From Stropharia rugosoannulata (taxonomy: Eukaryota > Basidiomycota > Agaricomycetes > Agaricales > Strophariaceae), in the NCBI GenBank assembly GCA_028532985.1, contig JANCIK010000012.1, forward strand, positions 1,984,001-2,048,000: 64,000 bases of DNA, written 5' to 3'. The notes beneath the pieces were generated by a model. That model was not told where the DNA came from. It saw only the letters and a list, made by a program, of their open reading frames with translations, and made no database searches. Each line of letters starts with the position of its first letter. Positions within the stretch are counted from its first letter, which is position 1. A program made the translations under genes and the position numbers. This document shows positions 21,688 through 32,573 of this stretch, in pieces.

Positions 21688-24119
21688 TCATGAGTCGTGC
21701 CGCTGCTTCGACTTCTCATAGCATTCAAGCGTTACGCTGGCGAGGAATCCGGCTGTGCACTGCTCCTTCTCGATCCAGTATTCCATCAGGCTGGGTAGGT
21801 CTTGAGGACCACCTTCACCCTGAGCGACCAGCTGCATGCGCGCGCCTTCAGAGCGTGAGGTTGGCTGGAAGACGAACGACGCATCAAGGTCGTACATGGA
21901 AGTCACCCGGACCTGACCGTTGGGGTAGAAGGCGAGCTTCAGCCCCAATATCGAAGCAATCGCTTCGCGGAACTCGGTGCTTTTCGAAGTGAACACCTGA
22001 AAGTATGTGCAAGTGAGCGAACATGCATGCCTCGACGATATCGTCTGGCTCCAAGCCACGCACCTGTTGCAGCCGGAGCAGGCGTTTCTCCTTTTGCTTG
22101 ACTGTTTCCAGCAGCTCCTGGCGCTCCCTATCCACAAGCTCCCAGCTTTCCCTTGGGACTAAATCGTCCCTGTCATGGTGGGAGCTTGCCCGCGCGCCAC
22201 TTTCTTCCAGCTCCTTTAATCGGTTCATCAAGGCCTCGTTCTCCCCTTTCAGGCGATCCATGGCGGCCTGCCGGAGATCGAACCATTGCTGTTCGGGGTT
22301 GTCCTGCATGGACAGGATGCGGACACCTGGTGGTACATGCCGCCCACCGGCGATTTCCCCGCGCAGTTCAAATAGAGTTTGCTCCAATTCATCCAACTTA
22401 TCAAAGTGTTCTTTTGCCTCAGCTCGGGCGACATCGAGCTCTGTAGTAATTTAATTCATTTGTAGCACAATAAAGGTTTAATAGTGTAACGTACCTTGCT
22501 GAATGGCAAGTTTCTCCTGGCGTTCTTGTTCCACAGCGGCTGAGAGCTCCATACGACGCTCCCCATTGTCAAGCTGTGAAGAATCCCCGCCAAGCGCTTC
22601 GACTTCTTTCATGAGTTGATCGTTCGTTTCTTTATACTCTTGCAGAATTGCCTCGAGCTGGCGGATACGCTCTGTCTTCGCAGCATCGATGTGAACATCA
22701 TCCAACTGGACCTCTTCAGCATTGTAGCTCGCCTGTTCATAGTCAGCGGGGGAGGTTAAGCTCACATAACGCACACTCACCAGAAGGGCTTGCAAGAAAG
22801 CAACCTCGCGCTCAGCAAGAAGAGCGCGAGTCTCGCGCCGAGACACTTGATCCCCCAATGCTTTCAGCTTTTGTTCCAACTGTGAAATAGTCTGTTGTGC
22901 TTGCGTGTCCCTTTGTTCCAACGCAACAATTTGAGCCTCACGCTGCTTGAGGAGAGCGACAGTGGATCCGTGTTCCTCCAGTAGTCTAGCATGAGTAAGT
23001 CGGAGGTCGGAGAGGGCTTGTGTGACAGATATGGGAGTATTCGATGGCTTTGTTTCCGCAGCTTTGTCCGCCCTGCGAGAGCTGTATAAGTTGACCATCC
23101 ATAGAAGAGATATGTATGTAGAACTTGCCATTCTTCGCGTTCCTTTCGTCCCGCTGCCAGTTCTGCTTCTAACTGCACTACCTTTGTCCGCAGGTCGTCC
23201 AACATCTCAACTTTACGTTCCAGGCCGCGTTTTTCCTCCCGCAGAACCTCGATGCTAGCATGTCGATCGCGTAAGCTCTTTAATTCAGACGTAAGCTTGG
23301 TGTTAGTGGTCTCTAGGTTGCGAAGATAGTTGGCCTGACGGTGCAGTTCTTCACGGATTACTGCCATGCTTTCTTCCTCGAGAGTTTGTCTTTCATTAGT
23401 TTCTCGAGCCAGGTTGAGATAATCGCATTGCGCTTGCAGGTCCTGGACGGTCGCGTCTTGTTTCTCTGCTCTGCTTTTGTACTGTTTCAGTTCTTCTTCA
23501 AGAACAGAGTTATGGTGCTCCAATGTCGTCAGCTGTGCCTGCTGTGAAGCAATCTTCTGGGTCGTGCGACGTGACAGTGTTGCATATTCATCTTTCAAGT
23601 CAGCCATCTCTTCTTGAAGTTGAGAATTCGTACTTCGTAATGACCGATTCTCGGCGTCTGATTTTCGCTAATGCTTGTGTTCAATTGGACAACTTGACGT
23701 ATGTTGTGCCACACGTACCTTGGCCTCGTCATGCAGTTCGCGTTCGCGTTCCTTTTCTTCCCGTTCCTCCTTCTCTCTATCCGCGAACCATCGTCTATCT
23801 TTCTCCAGCCGCTCAACCAAGAGTTCCTTTTCCCGCAGTTTGGTTTCTAGTTCGAGCTTGACTGTCTGAGCCGCTAGAAGCTGTCTTTCGAGGCTTGCAT
23901 GAGATACAGATGACGTGAAGACTTGAGACCGTTGTTGCCTCTTTGACGACGATAACTGAGGATCTGTAACATATATTAGAGCTGCCGACTAACAACAACG
24001 ATGCACTTGCCTCGCTCAAGCTCTGCAGCTAATGAATCCCTTTTAACTGCAGATGACCGCAACGATGCTCCATCCACGCGAAACTTGTTTAGGGGGGTTT
24101 TGAACTGATCAGGATTCAT
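21688..24119 (-). CDS. mad1: Spindle assembly checkpoint protein MAD1
   Basis: Seven exons on the minus strand: 24011-24119, 23719-23963, 23129-23667, 22781-23072, 22495-22732, 22064-22440 and 21688-21996. Total 2109 nt, 702 aa. Most of the protein is heptad-rich coiled coil (Glu/Gln/Leu-rich). The MAD1 signature is in the C-terminal third: RILSMQDNPEQQW, then ENEALMNRL, VPRES and KRLLRLQQVFTSKSTEFREA. The globular end contains NGQVRVTSMYD and MEYWIEKEQCTAGFLASVTL. MAD1 recruits MAD2 to unattached kinetochores and blocks anaphase; the orthology supports this role. Introns 1 (23964-24010) and 3 (23073-23128) begin with GCAAGT, so both are GC-AG introns. No GT donor in the right phase exists at either place. 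Confidence 0.94.
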
Positions 24120-25785
24120 CTATCTGAGAGTATGTTTAGGCCCCGTGTTGGCATTAAGTTACTGTACTGAACGGGGACAATTAGTTAGTAGTACAAGCAG
24201 CTACAATTGCAAGCAGGAAAATGCGGTCACCTGACATGCTGGACCCACGGGAGTCATTATTCAAATTGCTTCAAACCTTTCTCAAACCTTTCTTCCTTTC
24301 GTACAACCATCTACTTAACCAATTGCAAAGCTTCGAAATATGCGACAATTAGCCGACTAGTACTCTAATTCATGATAATCAACTTGCTTTTATTATCATA
24401 ACTGTCATAACTGTTTATGGCGCCTCACTTGGGTGCTACTTACTTGCTCTGCTCCTTAAGATGCCGACCTTCTATCTGAAAGATTGCAAGTAGTTTCAAG
24501 GGCCATTTTGGCGACTTGTTGGTGATGATTTCTTCTAGTGTATGACTATTACTTCGCTCGCCGATGCCATATAACGTTTATGCGCGTCAGTAACAGCGCA
24601 TATAATAACTTCTATGTACAAGGTAAGTTTGTCTGAGGTATTTGGAAACCGCATATATGCACTCACAGCTGTCAGCAATGGCACAGCAGGTGAGTTTCCA
24701 TGTCATCTCTTCGCGGCAATCCACTTGTTTTTAGTTGACCACGACACGAATCTCTTGTACAGAATCCAATCCCACTCGGAGATGGTTAATTCTTAGTTAA
24801 TTCGCCTGATGAGAAGACTGTCTTGGGGCGGTGTATTCTCGATAGCTGTGGGTTTAGGCAGAGTTGAATTATGGTGAGTATATTCGGCTTATGCGCATGC
24901 TATTGTACTCACTGGTGTATTTTGGGAGAATTTATAGGAATTATGTGGGCGTTCGCGAGATTTACGGCGTGCCAGCAGCGCCGAGGAGTATCACTGCCGC
25001 GGCGAAGCCTATGCAACTCCAGGCTTTTAGTATTTTTAATACTTCTGCTCCTATCAACCGGTACCAAGCCTTGTTCTGCGGTGCTTCAGTTTTCTCTGGT
25101 GGTGAGCTGTTAAACTGCTTCTCACACTATAGGCCGCTGAGGTGCTTTATTTATGTGGGCTGTGAACAAGGCCTAGCCGCTGACTTCATATAATTTCTTA
25201 CTCTTTCTTACATACGATATATAGACTAGCACACTTCTCTGATGGAGTTAAAAAAGCATCAACTAAAAAATCGAGTGAAGAAACTATATTCTTGGCGCTT
25301 TAAGATCTGGAAAAAGTGCAATGCGCAACCTGTCGTCGACTGAAGAAGATTGTCGACGTAAGGAACAGCTTTCTCTTCAAGGGTTCCTATTTCTACTCCC
25401 CGTCGTGCTCACCGCACATGCATTTTCTGCGACGTTCATTGCAACACTCCTTCCTGTGGCGTCGATTCTTCGCTGTCCTGTCGTAAATGTAAACATTGCT
25501 CCACATGCACAAGGGTCGAGATAAACTATTGAAAAAGGAAATACTGCCTCCATCCAATTGATATCCTTAACGACAAACTTATAGTACTTGCCTTCAGTAA
25601 CTAGTTGGCCTTCAGGAAAATACGCCAGCTGAAGGTATACTTTGGCAGGCGGTCCAAAGGCGATCAGTGATTGACTATTTCGAGCTGTCCAATAGCTGCC
25701 GCTGGACTCTTCGGCATGCTCGGCAACTGCGAATGCGGTTCCAATTCAGGCCCTGGCTCGTGTCTTCACCAACAACCACCCGCAG
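24120..25785. other. Intergenic, shared upstream region of two divergent genes
   Basis: Lies between MAD1 (minus) and the DUF262 gene (plus). AT-rich, with several short frames and no recognisable product. A cryptic or decayed gene around 24600-25200 cannot be excluded. Confidence 0.5.
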
Positions 25786-27855
25786 ATGGCGTCAGAAGAA
25801 GACTACTCAGACCTCACAGAACTCGAGAGCGACGACGAGTATGAGTCTTCAAAGACGAAAAAGTCCAAGAAGGGTACTCATACGGGTTGGCGGATTCGGA
25901 ACGCTTTGAAGGTCCCTCGAGCGACCACATACACCTCCCAGGCGTTATACGGTGCGTGTTTGCGCGTCTTTTCGCGTATTCAGGCTCATAAGGCTCGCAG
26001 ATCAGATATACGGCGGAGATATCAATCTTGAGCCCGAATATCAACGCGGTATGGCTTCCTTTTCACCCTCTGCGTTCATCACTTACGATAAAACTCACAG
26101 ACGTTGTGTGGTCCGAGGTCAAGCAAATCGGCATTATCGACTCGGTTTTCAGAAACTTCTACATTCCGCCGGTTATCTTTGCGGTCAACGTTCTGGAGGA
26201 TGGCTCTGAAACGAAAACGTGTATCGATGGCAAGCAGCGGTTGACCTCGATTTACAAGTGAGTGGTTGCCTGGCTTTCATGACCTGTACAATGACATATT
26301 TCCACAGATTCATGGAAGGCCTGGTAAGTTCTCCGTTACTTGGGATGACTTGATCTCACTTCGTGTCTAGATACCGCGTAAGAGTTTCTCCATCTGCCCT
26401 ATGACCACCACTCATCGAGTACAAACTGTTAGACAAGGATCCGTGAGGCTCAATTAATCACCTATCTATCAAATGTCTTACAATTCTTAGTATCACAGGT
26501 GAGAAATTATGGTACAAAGACTCTGCTGGAACGGGAGGGCCCAAGCGCCGGCTATTACCCGAGAAGTACAGAAGACTGTTCGCCAATAAGCAGATTGTCT
26601 GCGTGGAGTATCAGGATATCACCGATGCCGATGAGCGAGAGATCTTCCAGGTGAGTGAAGTTCACCTTCAAGGAGGTATGGTGACGGATAACGTGTCAAG
26701 AGGGTACAATTGGGCATGGCATTAACGCCTGCAGGTGCGCTATCCACCTTGGTTATCATGCTAACGGCTCACAGTCTTCTCTAATCTTCTCTAGAGAAGC
26801 TGCAGGTTGTAAAGACTCCCCGTTCAGATTTCGTGCGCGAACTGCAGAACAAATTTGCGAAAGAAGACGGGTGGCTTGGAGCAAATAAACTGGGTTGGGA
26901 CGTCAGTCGTGGTAGTGACTACCGCGGTATTGCGCAGGCCGTGTACTGCATGGTCACGTACGCAACTCTCACCAGCGGTGTTGTTGGAATGTCACCACTG
27001 GAGAAGTGGCTTAGCATTGACGAAGCTCTACCCCCTTCAAAGCGAGAATCCGTAGAGGAGGCGTTCCAACTCTTCGCGGACATAGTGAAGGACAAAAAGC
27101 TGAACAAGGAGCTGCAAATCCCCGCAAAGCTTTCACCTGTGGAGTTCATATTCGTGGCCGTCTTCATATTCGCTCACAAGGCGAATTTCACCCTTCCTAA
27201 ACTAGTTGCAGGGATTGTGGAGATGAGGCAATATGTAAGGCAGCAGCATGTTGATGTCCGCATGAACGCGCGTGTATCGAAGACCATGGTCGATTTTATC
27301 AAGAATTGGGGGTCGAACGAGGCAGCGGGCTCATCTAACAAACGCAAACGAGCTGTGAAGAAGGCTGCTATTGCCAACGACGACGACGATGACGATGCAA
27401 TGGAGGTGGACGACGAGGACGACAATGCGTACGTGCCCAAAACCAAGAAAAAGAACACAGGCAATGCAGTCGCCTCTACTTCCAAACCGACGCCTCCCCT
27501 ACCGGTGAAAAACGAGAAAGCCATGTCCCCTGCCATCTCTGCATCGACACCGCCCACGTCCACACCTGTGACCGATCGTATGGCTGCTATGAAGCTCGCT
27601 AAAGCAAAACTCGCGCAATCGCAGGCCGACCGCGCAAAGCAGATCCCTTCGGGCCCCCGCGCGGCAGCGTATAATTCCCCGGTCGTCCCCTCGCCCGTCC
27701 CCGCCCACGGGCATCATGTCCCACCTCCCTCCTCTGCCTCCTCCAGTCACCATCACCACCCGCCCCCGGGTGACCGCGACCGTGATACACACGACGGCCG
27801 GTATGCCGCGCGAGGGCAGGATCCACGAAGCGCCTCTCATCGAGGATACCGTTGA
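25786..27855 (+). CDS. DUF262/GmrSD N-terminal domain protein
   Basis: Nine exons: 25786-25951, 26001-26048, 26101-26257, 26308-26323, 26371-26377, 26433-26442, 26491-26650, 26701-26734 and 26795-27855. Total 1659 nt, 552 aa. The DUF262 core reads GGDINLEPEYQRDVVW, then IIDSVFRNFYIPPVIFAV, then CIDGKQRLTSIYKF. The last matches the ParB-like DGxQRLT motif of bacterial GmrSD restriction proteins. The middle is helical. The C-terminal 200 residues are disordered, with a KRKR patch, a poly-Asp tract, Pro/Ser-rich stretches and SSHHHHPPPGDRDRD. Fungal members are conserved but uncharacterised; nuclease or nucleotide-binding activity is only inferred. Exons of 16, 7 and 10 nt in a row are needed to read GLIPHKDPITGEKLW. 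Confidence 0.9.
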
Positions 27856-28678
27856 ACTTATATCATGGCAGGCGCCGATAGGTGTGTAACCTGGTGCAGT
27901 CTACAATCTCCGTTAATCATCACGCGTATCTTTGTCTTTATGATCTAGTGTGCAGCCTATTTAAAGTAATCGTCGTTCCGACTTTCTTTGTACATCACTT
28001 CCACCTGTAGTGTGACTACTTATTCAGATTCCAGACCCAATCTTTATTCCTGTTTGCGAGAACCTTATGGCGTACGATATGTCGACTGAACATCCCTCGA
28101 AGCGGACTCGAGCGCGAACCCTGTCGAAGAAAAGGTACGGACTTGACCGGTGTTCAGGGACTAACCTGTTACCCCTGCCGCAGACATTTTTACTGCATTT
28201 ACAGGTCTCTCTGAGGAAGCAGGCCCTTTAACCCGACTACTGGTACTGGATTGCTCACGATTGACCTCGGCGCGTCCGCTCCTAAATCCCGAACGAAAAC
28301 ACATGAAGCACCTCCCAAAATTATGATTCAGTGATTCAGATGGCCAGTCATGTAATGCCACGAACGTGCTCTCAAGGCGCATAGAGACTTTGCCCTTTTC
28401 TCTGTTAGGCCCTCGTCTTATCATCTGTCCCACATATCGCGCCAAACGCACTTGGCACGCACACAGTGGCGTCCGTGCTGGCAGAGGGTAGGGTCCGGGG
28501 CATCAGATGAGAGATGTTTCAAACAGCCTGGCGGATAAATTTCTTGGTAAAGCGGATACGCGAGCGGAGCTCGAGGCTTGACTTTTGTTCCATCTCAGGT
28601 ATCTGCAGACTTTGCGCTGGGGTGTCAAGACTTGGCGGCATCATGATTCATCTTGGAGTATCCGCTCCTCTGGTCGAT

Positions 28679-28750
28679 ATCGATAATTGAATGAGATGCG
28701 AAAAAGGTCTAATATATCAATAATTGAATGGGATGCAAAAAAGGTTTAAT
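28679..28750. repeat. 35-bp tandem duplication upstream of metallothionein gene 1
   Basis: Units 28679-28713 and 28716-28750 both read ATC-A/G-ATAATTGAATG, then GATGC-AAAAAGGT-TAAT, with five or so differences. They sit 20-90 bp upstream of the TATA box, where duplicated regulatory sites are often found in metallothionein promoters. Confidence 0.85.
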
Positions 28751-28767
28751 TCATCTTGCCTCTGGAA

Positions 28768-28775
28768 TATAAAAG
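28768..28775 (+). promoter_or_regulatory. TATA box, metallothionein gene 1
   Basis: TATAAAAG lies 82 bp upstream of the start codon. The second metallothionein gene has the same octamer at nearly the same distance, which supports the assignment. Confidence 0.8.
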
Positions 28776-28849
28776 AGGTACGGCAAGCTGGGTGGGTATT
28801 TATCTCATCATCTTCTTCAACGTAACATCAGCCAAACCACATACCGGTC

Positions 28850-29208
28850 ATGCAGGTAATGAGATGCTTTAGTGGCTTCTCTGCGCGGCGTATCATGATT
28901 TCTGATCGTTCTACGCTCGCCAGTCCCTCCAGAATGTCCTCACCTCTGCCCAGTGCACCGAATGCACTAGCGCTTCCTGCAGCTGCACCTCCAAGTGAGT
29001 ATATTCTTTGTTGTCATTTTACGGCAGGGACTAATACATATTTATTTAGCTGCACTTGCGCTTCCACCCCAGTCTCCAAGAACAATTGCGGAAGCGCTTC
29101 CTGCACTTCTTCGTCGTGAGTAGGAAGTTTATGTTCTGTCCTGGTAAATTGCTAATGCTTTTAATTTGACTCAGCTGTGCCTGCAAGCCCGGAGAGTGCA
29201 AATGTTAG
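28850..29208 (+). CDS. Metallothionein 1 (58 aa, 12 Cys)
   Basis: Four exons: 28850-28855, 28924-28994, 29050-29115 and 29175-29208. Total 177 nt, 58 aa. The first exon is only ATGCAG. Twelve cysteines are arranged largely as C-x-C or C-x2-C: CTEC, CSC, NCTC, SCACKPGECKC. A Cys-poor linker (ASTPVSKNNCGSAS) separates two clusters, as in fungal metallothioneins that wrap Cu(I) or Zn/Cd in metal-thiolate clusters. There is no signal peptide, so it is cytosolic. Introns interrupt at the same codons as in the paralogue 1.25 kb downstream. The strong TATA and duplicated upstream element suggest inducible expression. Confidence 0.92.
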
Positions 29209-29905
29209 ATTTGGTGGAATGCTTTAGGTCTAAATCGCGCACGAAGTTCTAGCCAGCTTGAAATTGACTTTGTTATATTGCATGGCAACTATACAGATCT
29301 GAATCAGTAATATCACAGTGAAGAAGGGAGAAGAGCGTGACATGTGAAGTGTCTTATCATGTTACTCTTCACAGCAAAAAAGTCTGGAGAAGTTATTTTG
29401 AAGGATGTAAGATTTCAGCATGCCCTTGCTAAGTAAGCCCGTAAGCGCACTCAAGAGAGTCCGTCATGGTCTAATTGTTGATTATTATTCCAAACGGCAC
29501 ACATATTTTTAAAAAAAGTTCTTATGAACTCGAGTGCAACTCTAGTGACTATATCTGTGCAGCAATATCTGAGTAATATCATGTTTGGTTCCATTTCAGA
29601 TGCCGTTTTCGACGTCCACCGACCACGCAGTTACTCAGAAGAAGCATTAAGAAGCCCCTTGAAACCCACGCGGCGCACACCAATTGACTATACATGCTAC
29701 TGTCAGCGCATTGCTCAGCTCCCGGCAAACCCCCTGAACCAATGCGATTTTCTATATGATACATCATGTGATATGAGGCATTTTTTGGAGACCTCCCTTA
29801 GTCAGCATGAGGCATTTTCTGGATAGCCAATCAGAAGAACAGGGGTCTGACAGAGCTCCATCGCCTTCCACAGCCCGAGTCAATCTAGCTCCTCTTGGCA
29901 GCTTA

Positions 29906-29939
29906 GCATACCGCTATTGGTGGCATACCGCTATTGGTG
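29906..29939. repeat. 17-bp perfect tandem repeat in the metallothionein 2 promoter
   Basis: GCATACCGCTATTGGTG occurs twice with no gap (29906-29922 and 29923-29939), 80 bp upstream of the TATA box. The unit contains ATTGG, an inverted CCAAT box, so the duplication doubles that site. Confidence 0.9.
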
Positions 29940-30016
29940 TCGCACAATTGCCTCACCAGGCCCGAACAAGTCCGGAATGGGATGGAATAAATAATCACCA
30001 ACAGGCCCTCCAAAGG

Positions 30017-30024
30017 TATAAAAG
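30017..30024 (+). promoter_or_regulatory. TATA box, metallothionein gene 2
   Basis: TATAAAAG lies 88 bp upstream of the ATG, the same sequence and spacing as in the first metallothionein gene. Confidence 0.8.
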
Positions 30025-30104
30025 CGACCGGTATTCGTCGGTAGGCCCCAACAAACATCCCATCGATTCATTTACACCTCAAAGACCCTTCGCATAAATC
30101 AACC

Positions 30105-30461
30105 ATGCAGGTGTGTTTATGTTTCAACTCCTATAGGAGATGTTGAGCTCATTCAACATCGTCGCAGACCTTCCAGAACGTCCTTGTCTCTCAGTCCTCG
30201 GCTGGATGCACCTGCACTACGTGCAAGTGCGGCTCCAAGTAAGCGCCGTTATTTATTTTGATCGCGAATATTTGGCTGACTGTTCGTATGTCTACTAGCT
30301 GCACCTGCGGCTCTACCCCCGTCTCTCACTCCAGCGGCGGATGCGGAAGCAGCACTTGCACTTGCACCTCGTGAGTAGTCCTTCCTTGATACTGGGTCAG
30401 AAACGACTTCTGAAATGTTCGTAATAGCTGCGCCTGCAAGGCTGGCGAGTGCAAGTGTTAA
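30105..30461 (+). CDS. Metallothionein 2 (60 aa, 13 Cys)
   Basis: Four exons: 30105-30110, 30168-30238, 30299-30370 and 30428-30461. Total 183 nt, 60 aa. It is a paralogue of metallothionein 1, with the same ATGCAG first exon, the same intron phases and a shared FQNVL/LQNVL start. Thirteen cysteines occur as GCTCTTCKCGSNCTC, then a linker (GSTPVSHSSGG), then TCTCTSCACKAGECKC. It is more Cys-dense than its neighbour at the N-terminal cluster (CTCTTCKC against CTECTSASCSC), so metal preference or capacity may differ. Cytosolic metal buffering is inferred from the family. Confidence 0.93.
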
Positions 30462-31407
30462 ACTAACGATTTCCGCGCCTTTCCATCTAATGCGATGGTG
30501 ATATGCATGAGCAGTGTGTTCGATTCAACAAAGCGTTGATTTGACCATAATATAATTGTATATGAATCAATTTCAAGTGTATTTGGCTCGAAATACTGTA
30601 TACGAATTTATCCTTTTGTTCGAGAGAGTTTATGTCTGACTGAGCGGCCACTTGGAGCGAAATTCAATGAGCAACGAGCCTCGCTGGCGTTCGCTGACTG
30701 TGAATGATTAAAAATAAACAAACTGAAGGACCCCAATGGTGTCCAGACTCCATTCAAGGAGCAAGAGGCATGAGACCCAGTGAGAATCAACCTCATTGAA
30801 ACCGATAGAAATACATTATAATCTATAGGTATAGATTTCTTTTAAAAAATGAGCCATACATAGATTTGAATAGGTGGAAAATCCATTGAATTATAATGAT
30901 ATCTTTTGAGTTCTATTGGAATGTAGATAGATAAATCTATTCATTTTCATTACTACCTATTTACTGTACAATCTGACCTAATATAATAAATACAAAGGTA
31001 CCCAGCATCTACCCAGATCTCCATGCTCACCCACTAGACTGTAAACATTTATTAGCACAGTTGACGACGAGATAATGTCAAAACATACCTGTTATGTGAC
31101 ACGAGAACATCTAGGAAGTCCCCTGGTATATGCCACACGTAATACGCAGTCAGAAAGAATTATGATGAGCAGAGTGAGTATGCGTACTTTATGTGGTCAT
31201 AAGGTCGACGCATATTATCTTTGACGACTGCTAATGGTAATAAGTGGATGAAGAGTGAGAAAAAGAAGGATTTAAGACGCATATATGCACTAACCTGAGC
31301 TTTTTTGAGGGTACGACGTGCAGTGAACTTGCTGTGAGCCGTGTCTCCCAACATAGTTGTCAGTCATTATGGATGATTGAATGGGTATAAACATATCATA
31401 CTGGAAA

Positions 31408-31551
31408 GCCGCCGTGCGGCAAACACTGAGAGGAGAGAAGAAGGCCCACGAATCACACAAACGGAAACAGAACGCGTGTGTATTCGGGACTTCGTAGGCT
31501 ACGACAAGAGAGCGACGACAACAGGATGGATGTGAGAGCCAAGAAAAGGTC
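31408..31551 (+). repeat. Inverted repeat, copy 1
   Basis: About 145 bp, beginning GCCGCCGTGCGGCAAACACTG and passing through ACGGAAACAGAACGCGTGTG. It matches the reverse complement of 32427-32573 with several small indels. Confidence 0.88.
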
Positions 31552-32426
31552 TGAAGGACGAAGCGAGAAGGGACGCGTCTTATAGGACGCGTCAGGTGAC
31601 AAACCCCAAGAGATCAACGTCCTTACACATACCTCTTAATGTATGCAGTTAGTATATCCAGGCATCCCCCGAGTTCAAATCAGTGTCGGCTGCTGCTCGG
31701 CTTCATGGGTGGCGGAGTATACTGTTCCATCGACCAACCATAAATGCTATGAAAACAACATCACCCACGGTCGAAGGCAGGAGTTATGAGACATACCTTG
31801 TTGTTCATCTTCCGGAGAGTATATGTACATGGGCTTTCCACTCACCTGTTTAGTGTAATCAAACGATGCAGGTGCAAGCAATTAGAAGAGCTGAATCAGT
31901 TTAGTACATTCCACCTACGCCGTTGCACCCAGGAGAAGTTGACAGGAGATGCACTGGGTCCGAGACCATGATGGGGTAAAGGAAGCGGCTATGCGGACAA
32001 TCGCGGGAATGCGGGCAGGTGTCAATGTGCACGTGGTTGACAATTTGATGTCAGTCAGTGTGGTAACTGGTTGGTGAGTGGCATAATGAAATTTGTCCTA
32101 AGTCCATTGAATGCCACTCCAGTGCGGTACAGCAAAGCATTTAGATTGGCCCAGGTACTAGGAGTTCAATATATTTTTAAAGATTTTTAATGGACATCTA
32201 TAGATGCCTAGATTAATAATCTGGCTGAAGAGATATGCTAAAGATTTGAATAGATTTTTTTAGATCGTTTACAAGTCTTTTAAATGGGAATATATCTGAA
32301 TGGAATTGAATAAGGTCAATTCTCACTGGGTGCATGAGATCTACATACTAGTAGTCTTAAGGAAGAATTCTGCTGCTCAGATGCTGTCACACATCATCTT
32401 CTACTATTAAATATTACTACTGACCT

Positions 32427-32573
32427 CTTTCTTTGGCTCTTAGTATTTCGATCCTGTCGTCCTCTCTTGGTGTCGTAGCCTACGAACTCCCGACTCATAC
32501 ACACGCGTTCTGTTTCCGTTTGTGTGATTCGCGTGTCCTCTTCTCTCCTCCCAGTGTTTGCCGCACGGCGGCC
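32427..32573 (-). repeat. Inverted repeat, copy 2
   Basis: Reverse-complement partner of 31408-31551, about 875 bp away. On the minus strand both copies share GCCGTGCGGCAAACACTG, GAATCACACAAACGG and TTCGTAGGCTACGAC. The minus strand of this copy lies in a 158-codon open frame (32394-32870) that I do not recognise. Confidence 0.88.

Larger units (their letters stand above)
27856..28849. other. Upstream region of the first metallothionein gene
   Basis: 3' flank of the DUF262 gene, then the likely metal-responsive promoter of the metallothionein gene. The sequence TTTGCGCTGG at 28611-28620 resembles a copper-factor (Ace1-type) site. The tandem repeat and TATA element are listed separately. No coding exon seen. 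Confidence 0.5.
29209..30104. other. Spacer between the two metallothionein genes
   Basis: 3' flank of gene 1 and promoter of gene 2. The promoter part contains a 17-bp perfect tandem repeat (29906-29939) and a TATA box (30017). Repeated GAGGCATTTT occurs at 29775 and 29811. No gene seen. Confidence 0.6.

Noticed and set aside
25786..27855. Possible restriction-modification system based on the GmrSD-type domain
   Set aside because: Fungal DUF262 proteins are widespread single genes. No partner, methylase or defence neighbours are present here.
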